A DNA stretch of 64,000 nucleotides from Microbacterium oleivorans (GTDB lineage: Bacteria > Actinomycetota > Actinomycetes > Actinomycetales > Microbacteriaceae): the NCBI RefSeq assembly GCF_001644225.1, contig NZ_LSTV01000001.1:124001-188000 (forward strand). Direction: 5' to 3'. Position numbers and translations under genes: made by a program. Numbering within the stretch: position 1 is the stretch's first letter; the number at the start of each line of letters is the position of its first letter. This document shows positions 8,588 to 17,144 of this stretch, piece after piece. Below the pieces are notes generated by a model. It was not told the DNA's origin. It was given only the letters and a program-made list of their open reading frames with translations, and did not search any database.

Positions 8588-10120
8588 GTGACCGATCACG
8601 TGATCGCCATCGACCAGGGAACGACCTCGACACGAGCGATCGTGTTCGACGGGGAGGGCACCCTCGTCGCGACCGCGCAGCGGGAGCACGAGCAGATCTT
8701 CCCCCGTGCCGGCAGGGTCGAGCACGACCCGGTCGAGATCTGGACGAACACCGAATGGGTGCTCGCCAACGCGCTCGGGCAGGTGGGCCTGTCGGCCGCC
8801 GACGTCGCCGCGATCGGCGTCACCAACCAGCGCGAGACGGCGATCGTCTGGGACCGTCGCACCGGCCGGCCGATCCACAACGCCCTCGTGTGGCAGGACA
8901 CCCGCACGCAGCCCGCGATCGACCGCCTCATCGAGGCGCGCGGGGTCGACGCCTTCGCCGAGGTGACCGGACTCCCGCTCGCGTCGTACTTCTCGGCGTC
9001 GAAGATCGCGTGGATCCTCGACCACGTCGACGGGGCGCGCGACGCGGCACTCCGCGGCGACCTGCTCTTCGGGACGCCCGACACCTGGGTCGTCTGGAAC
9101 CTCACGGGCGGCAGCGACGGCGGCATCCACATCACCGACGTCACCAATGCGAGCCGCACCCTGCTCATGGACCTGACCACGCTCGACTGGTCGGACGAGA
9201 TGCTGCAGGTGTGGGACATCCCTCGCGAGATGCTGCCCGAGATCCGCTCGTCGTCCGAGGTCTACGGCGAGGTCGTGCAACCGCGCGTCGCCCGCGGCAT
9301 CCGCATCGCCGGCATCCTCGGCGACCAGCAGGCGGCGACCTTCGGTCAGGCCGCCTTCGACGCCGGGCAGTCCAAGAACACCTACGGCACCGGCAACTTC
9401 CTGCTCGTGGGCACCGGTACCGAGCTGGTGCGCTCGGATGCCGGCCTCATCACCACGGTCGCCTACCGCCTCGGGGACGAGCCGCCGCACTACGCGCTCG
9501 AGGGCTCGATCGCCGTCACAGGTTCGCTCGTGCAATGGCTGCGCGACAACCTCGGGATCATCTCCGAGTCGACCGAGGTCGAGCGGCTCGCCCGCACCGT
9601 CGAGGACAACGGCGGCGCCTACTTCGTGCCCGCCTTCTCGGGCCTGTTCGCGCCGTACTGGCGCCCCGACGCCCGTGGCGCGCTCGTCGGTCTCACCCGC
9701 TACGTCACGAAGGCGCACATCGCGCGGGCCGCTCTCGAGGCCACCGCGTTCCAGACGCGCGACGTCATCGCCGCCGTCGTCTCCGACACCGGTCGCGATC
9801 TCGAGGAGCTGCGCGTCGACGGCGGGATGACGCGCAACGACCTGCTCATGCAGTTCCAGGCCGACATCCTGGGCATCCCCGTCGTCCGCCCGAAGGTCGT
9901 CGAGACGACGGCCCTCGGCGCCGCGTACGCCGCGGGTCTCGCCGTCGGCGTCTGGTCGGGAAAGGACGCCCTGCGCGGCTACTGGCAGGAGGACCGCCGG
10001 TTCGAGCCGCAGATGGATCCCGACGAGCGGGACCGCCGCTGCCGCCTGTGGGCGAAGGCCGTCGAGAAGTCCATGGGATGGGTCGACGACGACGCGCGCG
10101 TGCTCGCCGGGACGGTCTGA
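8588..10120 (+). CDS. glpK: glycerol kinase
   Basis: GlpK phosphorylates glycerol with ATP and traps it in the cell. The 510-residue protein is full length for the family. It begins with the FGGY signature [19 protein letters not shown] and has [40 protein letters not shown] and the C-terminal [25 protein letters not shown] precedes the GTG start. It forms a two-gene unit with glpD; no glpF facilitator gene is in this window. The stop lies one base from the stop of the convergent glycosylase gene. Confidence 0.96.
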   Translation: MTDHVIAIDQGTTSTRAIVFDGEGTLVATAQREHEQIFPRAGRVEHDPVEIWTNTEWVLANALGQVGLSAADVAAIGVTNQRETAIVWDRRTGRPIHNALVWQDTRTQPAIDRLIEARGVDAFAEVTGLPLASYFSASKIAWILDHVDGARDAALRGDLLFGTPDTWVVWNLTGGSDGGIHITDVTNASRTLLMDLTTLDWSDEMLQVWDIPREMLPEIRSSSEVYGEVVQPRVARGIRIAGILGDQQAATFGQAAFDAGQSKNTYGTGNFLLVGTGTELVRSDAGLITTVAYRLGDEPPHYALEGSIAVTGSLVQWLRDNLGIISESTEVERLARTVEDNGGAYFVPAFSGLFAPYWRPDARGALVGLTRYVTKAHIARAALEATAFQTRDVIAAVVSDTGRDLEELRVDGGMTRNDLLMQFQADILGIPVVRPKVVETTALGAAYAAGLAVGVWSGKDALRGYWQEDRRFEPQMDPDERDRRCRLWAKAVEKSMGWVDDDARVLAGTV

Positions 10121-10121
10121 G

Positions 10122-10985
10122 CTACTTCAGCAGCCGCGACAGCCGGCGGTCGGCGAGGATCTTGCCGCCCGTCTGGCACGTCGGGCAGTACTCGAGGCTG
10201 TTGTCGGCGAAGAAGACCGACCGCACCTCGTCGCCGCATACCGGGCACGCCTCGCCGCGACGGCCGTGGACGGCCATCCCGCGCCGCTTGGCGTCCTTGA
10301 GGTCGGCGGGCGGTTTGCCGGATGCCGCGGCCACCGCCTCGGCGAGCGTCTGCTGCATCGCCGCGTAGAGCCGATCGATCTCGGCATCCGTCAGCGTTGC
10401 GGCCAGGGCGTAGGGTGACATCTTCGCCGCGTGCAGGATCTCGTCGGAGTACGCGTTGCCGATGCCGGCGATGATCGACTGGTCGCGCAGGACGCCCTTG
10501 ATCTGCGTCCGGCGTCCGGCGAGGAGCTCCGCGAGCGTGTCGCGGGTGAACCCGTCGTCGAGCGGATCGGGACCGAGGCGTGCGATCCCCGGGACGTCGG
10601 CGGGGGAACGCGCGGCGTAGTACGCGAGCGACTTCTTGGTGCCGGCCTCCGTCAGGTCGAACCCGGAGCCGTCGTCGAAACCCACCCGCAGCGCGATCGG
10701 GGTCTTACCCGGCCGGATGACCGTGGCCGGCAGCTGGTCGTACCACCGCAACCAGCCCGCCTTGGCGAGATGGAAGACGAGGTGGGCACCGGCATCCGTC
10801 TCGAGGTCCACGAACTTGCCGTGCCGCTGCGCACCCGTCACCGTCGCGCCCGTCATCGCGTCGATCGGGGGGTCGTACGTCTTCAGGGCGGCGATGTTCG
10901 CGACCGACACCTTCGTGACGGTCAGTCCCGTCGCGCGCTCGCGGAGGAAGTCGACCAGTCCCTGCACCTCGGGCATCTCAGGCAT
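10122..10985 (-). CDS. Fpg/Nei-family DNA glycosylase/AP lyase
   Basis: This 287-residue base-excision enzyme would remove oxidised bases and cleave the resulting abasic site. It begins MPEMPEVQ, giving the catalytic Pro2 and Glu3 exposed after Met removal. HGKFVDLET supplies the hairpin lysine, and GIGNAYSDEILHAAKMSP is the helix-two-turn-helix. The C-terminal zinc finger is CPVCG, 16 residues, then CPTCQ. Specificity within the Fpg/Nei group is not clear because several Fpg-typical residues differ. A CAGGAT box ends 6 nt before the start, so the mRNA may be leaderless. Confidence 0.88.
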   Translation of the reverse strand: MPEMPEVQGLVDFLRERATGLTVTKVSVANIAALKTYDPPIDAMTGATVTGAQRHGKFVDLETDAGAHLVFHLAKAGWLRWYDQLPATVIRPGKTPIALRVGFDDGSGFDLTEAGTKKSLAYYAARSPADVPGIARLGPDPLDDGFTRDTLAELLAGRRTQIKGVLRDQSIIAGIGNAYSDEILHAAKMSPYALAATLTDAEIDRLYAAMQQTLAEAVAAASGKPPADLKDAKRRGMAVHGRRGEACPVCGDEVRSVFFADNSLEYCPTCQTGGKILADRRLSRLLK

Positions 10986-11028
10986 GCGGTCATCCTGCCA
11001 CCCGGGTCTGACGGCGGAGAGGGGGTTG

Positions 11029-11586
11029 TCAGATGACGGGCCAGGGCACGGGGGTGCGGTCGTCGGTCGGCAGGAGCCCCGCGATCCAGGCGTCGTGGCG
11101 TCCGCGGGGGTCGTTCAGCGCCTGCCGGAGGAGGCCCTCGTACCGGAAGCCGAGCTTCTGCGCGACCCGCGCCGACGGGACGTTGCCGACGATCGCGCGC
11201 CACTGGATGCGCGCGAGTCGGAGCGGTTCGGCGAAGCCCGCGTCGATGACGGCGGTCGCCGCTTCGGTGAGATAGCCGTGGCCGCGGGCCGCGGCATCCA
11301 TCCAGAACCCGATCTCGGCGGACCCCTGCTTCTCGAACCGGTGCAGCCCGATCATGCCGATCCAGCGGCCCTCGAGGCGGATGCCCCAGGTGAGCTCGCT
11401 CTCCGCGTCCCACCAGGCGGCCGCCTTGGCGATGAACTCCTCGGCGTGGCGACGCTCGTACGGCGCAGGGAGCGTCGTCCACCGCGGCACCTCCGGGTCC
11501 TGCGCCGCGGCGGTGATCGCGTCGACGTCGGCGTCGGTCGGCACCGACAGCTCGAGCCGTGCGGTCCGCAGGGTCATCGGTTCCAT
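11029..11586 (-). CDS. GNAT-family N-acetyltransferase (RimJ/RimL-like)
   Basis: This is a 185-residue acyl-CoA-dependent acetyltransferase. TARLELSVPTDADVDAI opens the fold. EIGFWMDAAARGHGYLTEAA contains the acetyl-CoA pyrophosphate loop (RGHGYLTEA), and NVPSARVAQKLGFRYEGLLR is the C-terminal motif of the RimJ/RimL/Atf subgroup. The acceptor is unknown; N-terminal or small-molecule acetylation is possible. The upstream ATG (11586) is chosen over an internal one because TAGGGT ends exactly 6 nt before it. Confidence 0.85.
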   Translation of the reverse strand: MEPMTLRTARLELSVPTDADVDAITAAAQDPEVPRWTTLPAPYERRHAEEFIAKAAAWWDAESELTWGIRLEGRWIGMIGLHRFEKQGSAEIGFWMDAAARGHGYLTEAATAVIDAGFAEPLRLARIQWRAIVGNVPSARVAQKLGFRYEGLLRQALNDPRGRHDAWIAGLLPTDDRTPVPWPVI

Positions 11587-11592
11587 CCTTTG

Positions 11593-11598
11593 ACCCTA
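11593..11598 (-). promoter_or_regulatory. candidate -10 box of a leaderless promoter
   Basis: TAGGGT on the minus strand, then CAAAGG, then the ATG of the acetyltransferase. The spacing matches the other leaderless starts here and decides the start codon. Confidence 0.5.
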
Positions 11599-11658
11599 TC
11601 CACGCACGTGCCGATCTCCGGATTCCTGCGTCCAGCGTCCCGCGCACGGACTGACCCG

Positions 11659-11756
11659 GTTCCGTATTCAGTCCGCAGGCAGCGCGACTCTTCACCGGAC
11701 GCCGACGATGCGGCACAACTCGCGTCTTCGGTCGCCGCTGGGACTGAGTACGGAAC
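11659..11756. repeat. palindromic element A1, 98 bp with 16-nt inverted ends
   Basis: The arms are 11659-11674 (GTTCCGTATTCAGTCC) and 11741-11756; they are inverted copies with one T/C difference that is a G-U pair in RNA. The 66-nt interior has only partial self-complementarity. The element lies between divergent genes and ends 86 nt before the start of the DUF559 gene. A sibling with near-identical ends, A2, lies just after that gene. Confidence 0.85.
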
Positions 11757-11842
11757 GCGCCGCCGCCAACCTTTCCTCCCCGGCCCGTCGAGTCCGCTCG
11801 CCGTCCACACCGCGCCACCGTCTCGTCCCGCTCCGGAGAAGG

Positions 11843-12700
11843 ATGCCGGACAGTGGCGGGGTGTTCGACGTGTGGACGACTGCCGATCTGCGAGCCGCGG
11901 GGCTGTCCGCCCGGGACATCCGCGTCGCGCTCGCGAGCGGCCGGCTCATCCGGACTCGGAGGGGTCATTACGTCGCCGGCGAAGCGCCCGTGGCTCTGCG
12001 TGTTGCCGCGCGCGTCGGTGGACGGCTGGGATGCACGTCCTTGCTGGCAGCCCTCGGGGTGTTCGTCTTCGACAGCTCTCAGGTCCACGTGCACATGGAA
12101 CGGGGCGACAGCCGGATGCGGGGGGTCAGCAGTCGGCGGCTCGAATCGCCTGAACGGCGCAGCGTGGTCCTGCATTGGCGGCGATTCGTCGAGCCACCGG
12201 CATCCGGCGCCGTGCATGTGCGGGACGCGCTGCTCAGCGCCGTCCGATGCCAGAGCCCTCGTCACGCCGTAGCAACACTCGACAGTGCGCTTCATCTCCG
12301 CCTCATCTGCGCTGCCGACGTCGGTGATGTCTTCGCCGCGTTGCCCCAGAGGTTCCTTTATCTGCGACCGCTGCTCGACGGTCGGGCCGAATCGGGCACA
12401 GAGACGCTCGTTCGTCTCATGGTGCGAAGCCTCGGCCACTCCGTCGAGCCCCAGGTGACGATCGCAGGAGTCGGTCGAGTGGACCTGCTCGTCGACGGTT
12501 GGTTGATCGTCGAATGCGACAGCCGTGAGTTCCATGCCTCGTGGGAGCAGCGACGCACGGACCTGCGGCGCGACCGACAGCTTGCTGCGCTCGGATACAG
12601 CGTGCTGCGGCTCACCGCGGACGAGATCCTCTACCGTCCCGACCTCGTGATCGCCGCACTGCGAGGCGTGCTGGGATCGAGCCGTCGGCCGACCTCCTGA
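11843..12700 (+). CDS. DUF559/Vsr-like endonuclease-domain protein with AbiEi-type N-terminus (unit A)
   Basis: The 285-residue protein has an N-terminal winged-helix-like segment (WTTADLRAAGLSARDIRVAL, then the GRLIRTRRGHYV wing), as in AbiEi-type proteins. Its C-terminal PD-(D/E)XK-like nuclease core has VDLLVDGWLIVECDS, FHASWEQRRTDLRRDRQL and GYSVLRLTADEIL; the likely metal ligands are the Asp in VDLLV and the Glu in IVECD. ATG 11843 has GGAGAAGG immediately upstream; GTG 11860 is an alternative. Function is unknown. It is enclosed by palindromes A1 and A2, and the same arrangement surrounds a second DUF559 gene at 29739. Family recognition is good, role is not. Confidence 0.78.
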   Translation: MPDSGGVFDVWTTADLRAAGLSARDIRVALASGRLIRTRRGHYVAGEAPVALRVAARVGGRLGCTSLLAALGVFVFDSSQVHVHMERGDSRMRGVSSRRLESPERRSVVLHWRRFVEPPASGAVHVRDALLSAVRCQSPRHAVATLDSALHLRLICAADVGDVFAALPQRFLYLRPLLDGRAESGTETLVRLMVRSLGHSVEPQVTIAGVGRVDLLVDGWLIVECDSREFHASWEQRRTDLRRDRQLAALGYSVLRLTADEILYRPDLVIAALRGVLGSSRRPTS

Positions 12701-12727
12701 CAGCCTCGCAGGCGGGGGACGCCCGGC

Positions 12728-12824
12728 GTTCCGAATTCAGTCCCGGCGGCTGGGTGGGGCCACCCGCCGCCGCCGATCGGCGGAAGGACACAGCAGTGCG
12801 CGCCGACGAGACTGAATACGGAAC
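12728..12824. repeat. palindromic element A2, 97 bp with 15-nt inverted ends
   Basis: The arms are 12728-12742 (GTTCCGAATTCAGTC) and 12810-12824, identical as inverted copies except one A/A mismatch. The ends match those of element A1 at 14-15 positions, but the interior has diverged. It starts 27 nt after the stop of the DUF559 gene and lies between convergent genes. Confidence 0.85.
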
Positions 12825-12848
12825 GCTCGTCGAGGCAGAGCGCCCTCG

Positions 12849-13298
12849 TCAGCCCTCGGGGTGCTGCTGGATCCAGACCGCCATCGCGGCCAGGTTCGCC
12901 AGCGGGGCCATGGCGCCGATCGCGGGGGCGTCGAACACCATCGAGGCGACGCCGGCCTCGGCGTAGGAGGCGACCCATCCGGCGGCATCCGGCAACGGCA
13001 CGGCCAGCAGCCTGCCGGTCTCCTCGGGCGGGATGCCGAAGCCCGCCGCAGCGGCCTGTGCACGCTCCGGCGTCGAGAAGGCGAAGATCGCCGGACCCTG
13101 CTCGGTCGAGGCGGCGAACGGCGTGGGCTCCTCGTCGGTGCCGCGGGCGATGAAGATCCACTTCTCGAGCGCGAACACCGCCCGCCACAGGCGTTCCTGC
13201 GCGGCGCGGTCGTCGGGCGCGGCCATGGACGGGCCGGCCGCCGCGTCGATCGCGGCGACGAGCTCCGGCGCGGGGCTGAGCCTCGGTTCCTCAGACAC
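12849..13298 (-). CDS. uncharacterised 149-residue protein
   Basis: I do not recognise the family with confidence. The product is soluble, Ala- and Pro-rich, and has a central LWRAVFALEKWIFIARG segment followed by STEQGPAIFAFSTPERAQAA, which recalls the SseB-type fold of actinobacterial hypothetical proteins. It starts with GTG at 13298, overlapping the 3' end of trpS by 8 nt, so it is co-transcribed and probably translationally coupled with trpS. Confidence 0.65.
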   Translation of the reverse strand: MSEEPRLSPAPELVAAIDAAAGPSMAAPDDRAAQERLWRAVFALEKWIFIARGTDEEPTPFAASTEQGPAIFAFSTPERAQAAAAGFGIPPEETGRLLAVPLPDAAGWVASYAEAGVASMVFDAPAIGAMAPLANLAAMAVWIQQHPEG

Positions 13299-14295
13299 GT
13301 CGCAGCAGCCCGAGCTTGTCGTACACGTCGTTCAGGGTGCGGTCGGCGACCTCGTCGGCGCGCGCCGCGTTGGCGGCGAGCACCCGGTCGAGCTCGGCCG
13401 GGTCGTCGAGCAGTTCGAGCGCCCGCTCGCGCACGGGACCGAACTCCGACACGACGACCTCGGCGAGCCCCTTCTTGAAGTCGCCGTAGCCGCGGCCGGC
13501 GTACTCGTCCTCGATCGAGGGGATCTGCCGCCCCGTCAGGGCGGCGTAGATCACGAGCAGGTTCGACACCCCGGGCTTGGCCTCGCGGTCGTACCGGACG
13601 ACACCCTCCGAGTCCGTGACGGCGCGCATGACCTTCTTCGCCGACTTCGACGGGTCGTCCAGCAGCCAGAGCACACCGGCATCCGATTCGGCGGACTTCG
13701 ACATCTTGGACGTCGGGTTCTGCAGGTCGTAGATGCGGGCGGTGTCCTTCTGGATCACCGGCATCGGCACGCGGAACGCCTCGCCGTAGCGGCCGTTGAA
13801 GCGCTCCGCCAACGTGCGGGTCAGCTCGACGTGCTGCTTCTGGTCGTCGCCGACGGGCACGATGTCGGTCTGGTACAGCAGGATGTCGGCCGCCATGAGG
13901 ATCGGATAGGTGAACAGGCCGACGTTCGTGGCGTCGGTGCCGTAGCGGGCCGACTTGTCCTTGAACTGGGTCATCCGGTTCGCCTCGCCGAAGCCGGTCA
14001 CGGTCGACAGCACCCAGGCGAGCTCGGCGTGCGCACGCACGTGCGACTGCACGTACAGCGTCGACTTCGACGGCTCGATGCCCGCGGCGATGTACTGCGC
14101 CGCGGTGCGCCGGGTCTTCTCCCGCAGCTCGGCGGGGTCGTTCGGTTGGGTGAGGGCGTGCAGGTCGACCACGGAGAAGAACGCGTCGTAGGACTCCTGC
14201 AGGTCCCGCCACTGCATGAGCGCCCCGATGTAGTTGCCGATCTGGAGGGAGTCGGCGGAGGGCTGCATTCCGGAGTACAGGCGGGGTTTGCTCAC
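13291..14295 (-). CDS. trpS: tryptophanyl-tRNA synthetase
   Basis: This class I synthetase charges tRNA(Trp). The 334-residue protein has the family form of the HIGH motif in LYSGMQPSADSLQIGNYIGA near the N-terminus. PILMAADILLYQTDIVPVG contacts tryptophan, and the KMSKS loop is intact (NPTSKMSKSAESDAG). It is full length. The GTG at 14295 is preceded by TAGGAT at 6 nt, consistent with a leaderless mRNA. No T-box or other leader is visible, as expected without a leader. Confidence 0.96.
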   Translation of the reverse strand: MSKPRLYSGMQPSADSLQIGNYIGALMQWRDLQESYDAFFSVVDLHALTQPNDPAELREKTRRTAAQYIAAGIEPSKSTLYVQSHVRAHAELAWVLSTVTGFGEANRMTQFKDKSARYGTDATNVGLFTYPILMAADILLYQTDIVPVGDDQKQHVELTRTLAERFNGRYGEAFRVPMPVIQKDTARIYDLQNPTSKMSKSAESDAGVLWLLDDPSKSAKKVMRAVTDSEGVVRYDREAKPGVSNLLVIYAALTGRQIPSIEDEYAGRGYGDFKKGLAEVVVSEFGPVRERALELLDDPAELDRVLAANAARADEVADRTLNDVYDKLGLLRRV

Positions 14296-14301
14296 CCTAC
14301 G

Positions 14302-14307
14302 ATCCTA
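14302..14307 (-). promoter_or_regulatory. candidate -10 box of the leaderless trpS promoter
   Basis: TAGGAT on the minus strand, followed by CGTAGG and the GTG start codon of trpS. Confidence 0.5.
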
Positions 14308-14342
14308 GGCGCGAACGGATGCCGCGCCCCTCGCCGCCGGCT

Positions 14343-15182
14343 TCAGCCGCCGAGCGTGTAGTCGGCCACGACGGGCGCGTGGTCGCTCCAGCGCGTGTCC
14401 CAGGAGGGCGCCCGGACGACGTGGTAATCGGTCGCGCGGGTCGCGAGTTCGGCGGTCGCGAGGTGGTAGTCGATGCGCCAGCCGGTGTCGTTGTCGAACG
14501 CCTTGCCGCGGTTCGACCACCACGTGTACGGCCCGTCGATCTCTCCGGCGAACGAGCGCCCGACGTCGACCCAGCCGAGGCCGCGACCGCTCTCGCCGTC
14601 CACGGTGGTGACGGTCTCGCCCGCGGGTGCGGTGAACCGGTCGAAGTACGCCCGCTCGCGGGGCAGGAACCCGGCCTTCTTGACGTTGCCCTTCCAGTTG
14701 CGGATGTCGAGCTCACGGTGGCCGACGTTGAGGTCGCCGGTGATGAGCGCGAGGTCGCCGAGGTGCGGCATCCGCTCTTCCATCGCGTCGAGGAACGCGT
14801 ACTTGGCGTCCTGCTTCTCGGTGCCGGCCTCGCCGGTGAAGACGTAGGCGCTGACGACCGTGAGGGTCTCGCCCTCGACCTCGACGTCCGCCTCGACCCA
14901 GCGTCCCTTCGAGTCGAGCGTGTCGTCGCCCAGCTCGATGCGCCAGACGTCCAGCGGCTCGCGGGCGGCGATGGCGACGCCGGCACGCCCCTTCGCGAGG
15001 GCTTCGTCGTTCACGACGTGCCAGCCGGGCAGGGCGGCGGCGAGATCGGATGCCTCGGCCCGCACCTCCTGCAGCGTGAGGATGTCGACCCCCGCCGTTT
15101 CGAGCCAGCCGTGCATGCCCTTCCGGGCGGCGGCGCGGATGCCGTTGACGTTGACGGAGGCGATGCGGACGGTTCGAGGCAC
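14343..15182 (-). CDS. xth: exodeoxyribonuclease III (AP endonuclease)
   Basis: This Mg-dependent nuclease incises at abasic sites and degrades 3' ends during base-excision repair. The 279-residue protein shows RIASVNVNGIRAA, LTLQEVRAE (metal-binding Glu), ALITGDLNVGHRELDIRNWK, IDYHLAT and a C-terminal SDHAPVVADY with the catalytic His. The GTG at 15182 is preferred because it falls 10 nt after the stop of the upstream membrane-protein gene; a GTG at 15212 would extend the protein by ten residues and overlap that gene. Confidence 0.92.
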   Translation of the reverse strand: MPRTVRIASVNVNGIRAAARKGMHGWLETAGVDILTLQEVRAEASDLAAALPGWHVVNDEALAKGRAGVAIAAREPLDVWRIELGDDTLDSKGRWVEADVEVEGETLTVVSAYVFTGEAGTEKQDAKYAFLDAMEERMPHLGDLALITGDLNVGHRELDIRNWKGNVKKAGFLPRERAYFDRFTAPAGETVTTVDGESGRGLGWVDVGRSFAGEIDGPYTWWSNRGKAFDNDTGWRIDYHLATAELATRATDYHVVRAPSWDTRWSDHAPVVADYTLGG

Positions 15183-15192
15183 GCCTTTCAGC

Positions 15193-16356
15193 CTAAGCGG
15201 GGCCGCCGACACCGGACGTGCCGCGGGTCTGCGCGAGCAGGTCCTCGGCGCGGCGGAGGTCCCGGCGCGCGCCGGGGCGCTCCCACCACCGTGCGCGGGC
15301 GAGCGCCGACCGCGCCTCGCGCACGCCCGCCTCCGCGACGACCCGCAGCGCCTCGCGCTCGGCGGCGCGCTGCTGCTCGGCGGTCAGGGGCGCGAGGGGG
15401 ATGTCGGCATCCCGAGCCGCGACGCCGATCCAGGATGCCGCGACGAGCATCACGATCCCCGCCAGACGCAGCCACAGCAGCAGACCGACGACGACAGAGA
15501 AGGTGGCGAGCAGGGGATTGGTGGGGGAGTAGGCGGCGAGGAAGCCGAAGCCCAGCTGCAGGAGCGCGAGCGCCGCGCCGCCCGCGGTCGCGCCGGGGAT
15601 GATGGAGCGCCACGGCAGCGAGGTCCCGGTGAGGAAGCGGATCAGCAGCGTGAGGGCGGCGGAGTTCAGCGCGACGCTGACGACGACCGACCCGATCCGG
15701 CTGGCGAGTTCGGCGGCCGATGAGGGCACGTCGACCTCGAGCCACCGCAACGCCTGTGTCAGGACACCGCCGGCGACCAGCCCCAGGCCGGCGCCGAGGA
15801 CGAGGGCGGCGCCGAACAGGATCGCCGCGACGAGGTCGCCGAGTTTCAGCAGCACGAAGCTGCGGGCGTCGAACGGCAACCCGAAGATGTCGCGGACCGC
15901 GCGGCGGGTGAAGGTGACGAAGCCGATGGCGGTCCAGACGGCGACGCCGAGGGCGATCGTTCCGGTGACGGCGAGCAGGCTGCCGCTGTCGCGGGCGATG
16001 GCGGCGACGTCGTCGGGGTCGACCGGTCCGTTCTCACCGATGAAGCCCGGGATGTAGGAGTTGACGACCCGGATGAGGCCGTCGATGGCCGCCTGCGACC
16101 CGCCGAGCCACAGGCCGACCACGGCGAACGCCGAGTACAGGGTCGCGAACAGTGCGAACAGGGACTGGTAGCTGATGGATGCCGCCAGCAGGAACCCGTT
16201 CCGACGCAGGAAGTGACGCCACACCCGCACCGGGAACGACGCGACGGTCGCCCGTGTGAGCTGGGTCGCGCGCTCGATCGGCTGGTCGAGGCGTTCGCGC
16301 AGACGAGACGCCTCCCACCGCTCGCGCAGGGGAGGCGTCGTGTCGTCCGAGGTCAC
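15193..16356 (-). CDS. YihY/virulence factor BrkB-family membrane protein
   Basis: The 387-residue protein has about six membrane helices between residues 55 and 300. It carries the family core LRRNGFLLAASISYQSLFALF near residue 48, and NPLLATFSVVVGLLLWLRLAGIVMLVA-type segments toward the end. The C-terminal 80 residues are charged and helical (AEQQRAAEREALRVVAEAG). The family was once called ribonuclease BN, but a transport or envelope role is more likely; the function is unsettled. The GTG at 16356 sits 20 nt downstream of sdhB; xth follows. Confidence 0.85.
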   Translation of the reverse strand: MTSDDTTPPLRERWEASRLRERLDQPIERATQLTRATVASFPVRVWRHFLRRNGFLLAASISYQSLFALFATLYSAFAVVGLWLGGSQAAIDGLIRVVNSYIPGFIGENGPVDPDDVAAIARDSGSLLAVTGTIALGVAVWTAIGFVTFTRRAVRDIFGLPFDARSFVLLKLGDLVAAILFGAALVLGAGLGLVAGGVLTQALRWLEVDVPSSAAELASRIGSVVVSVALNSAALTLLIRFLTGTSLPWRSIIPGATAGGAALALLQLGFGFLAAYSPTNPLLATFSVVVGLLLWLRLAGIVMLVAASWIGVAARDADIPLAPLTAEQQRAAEREALRVVAEAGVREARSALARARWWERPGARRDLRRAEDLLAQTRGTSGVGGPA

Positions 16357-16376
16357 GCCTCGAGGGTATCGGGCGG

Positions 16377-17144
16377 TCAGCCGCGCAGGACCGCCTGCTT
16401 GACCTCGGCGATGGCCTTCGTGATCTCGATGCCGCGGGGGCACGCCTCGGTGCAGTTGAAGGTCGTGCGGCAGCGCCACACGCCCTCCTTGTCGTTGAGG
16501 ATGTCGAGGCGCACGTCGCCCGCGTCGTCGCGCGAGTCGAAGATGAAGCGGTGCGCGTTGACGATCGCGGCGGGGCCGAAGTACTGACCGTCGGTCCAGA
16601 ACACGGGGCACGACGAGGTGCACGCGGCGCAGAGGATGCACTTGGTGGTGTCGTCGTAGACGGCGCGGTCCTTGATGGACTGGATGCGCTCCTTGCCCGG
16701 CTCGGGCGCGGTGTTCGCCTGCAGGAAGGGCTGCACGTCGCGGAAGGACTCGAAGAACGGGTCCATGTCGACGATGAGGTCCTTCTCGAGCGGCAGTCCC
16801 TTGATCGCCTCGACGTAGATCGGCTTCGAGATGTCGAGGTCCTTGATCAGCGTCTTGCAGGCGAGGCGGTTGCGGCCGTTGATGCGCATGGCGTCCGAGC
16901 CGCAGATGCCGTGGGCGCACGAGCGGCGGAAGCTGAGCGTGCCGTCGACGTCCCACTTGATGCGGTGCAGCGCGTCGAGCACACGGTCGGTCGGATACAT
17001 CTCGACGTCGTAGTCCACCCAGCGGGGCTCCGCATCCACTTCGGGGTCGAAGCGCCGGATGATGAAGGTGACCAGGTACGACTGGATGCCGGAGTCGGTG
17101 GACTCCTGCGTGCCGGTCGGAGCGTCGGAATCGACGATGGTCAT
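16377..17144 (-). CDS. sdhB: succinate dehydrogenase iron-sulfur subunit
   Basis: SdhB carries electrons from the flavoprotein to quinone through three Fe-S clusters. The 255-residue protein has the [2Fe-2S] ligands in SFRRSCAHGICGSDAM with a further Cys in RLACKTL. The [4Fe-4S]/[3Fe-4S] ligands are in CILCAACTSSCPV and CRTTFNCTEACPRGIEI. It overlaps the sdhA stop by one base (TGATG) and is the last gene of sdhCDAB. Confidence 0.97.
   Translation of the reverse strand: MTIVDSDAPTGTQESTDSGIQSYLVTFIIRRFDPEVDAEPRWVDYDVEMYPTDRVLDALHRIKWDVDGTLSFRRSCAHGICGSDAMRINGRNRLACKTLIKDLDISKPIYVEAIKGLPLEKDLIVDMDPFFESFRDVQPFLQANTAPEPGKERIQSIKDRAVYDDTTKCILCAACTSSCPVFWTDGQYFGPAAIVNAHRFIFDSRDDAGDVRLDILNDKEGVWRCRTTFNCTEACPRGIEITKAIAEVKQAVLRG

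Noticed and set aside
6761..9718. A 985-codon open frame antisense to glpD and glpK
   Set aside because: High GC keeps antisense frames open; the translation is Arg/Gly/Glu/Asp-rich with no motif, while the sense strand has two unmistakable enzymes.
10922..12535. A long minus-strand frame across the palindrome A1 region and the DUF559 gene
   Set aside because: It reads through two divergent genes and an intergenic palindrome and shows no domain; the plus-strand DUF559 gene has nuclease motifs.
15183..15212. An exonuclease III start at GTG 15212
   Set aside because: It would overlap the upstream gene by 20 nt and add ten residues not typical of the family; the start at 15182 gives the usual N-terminus.
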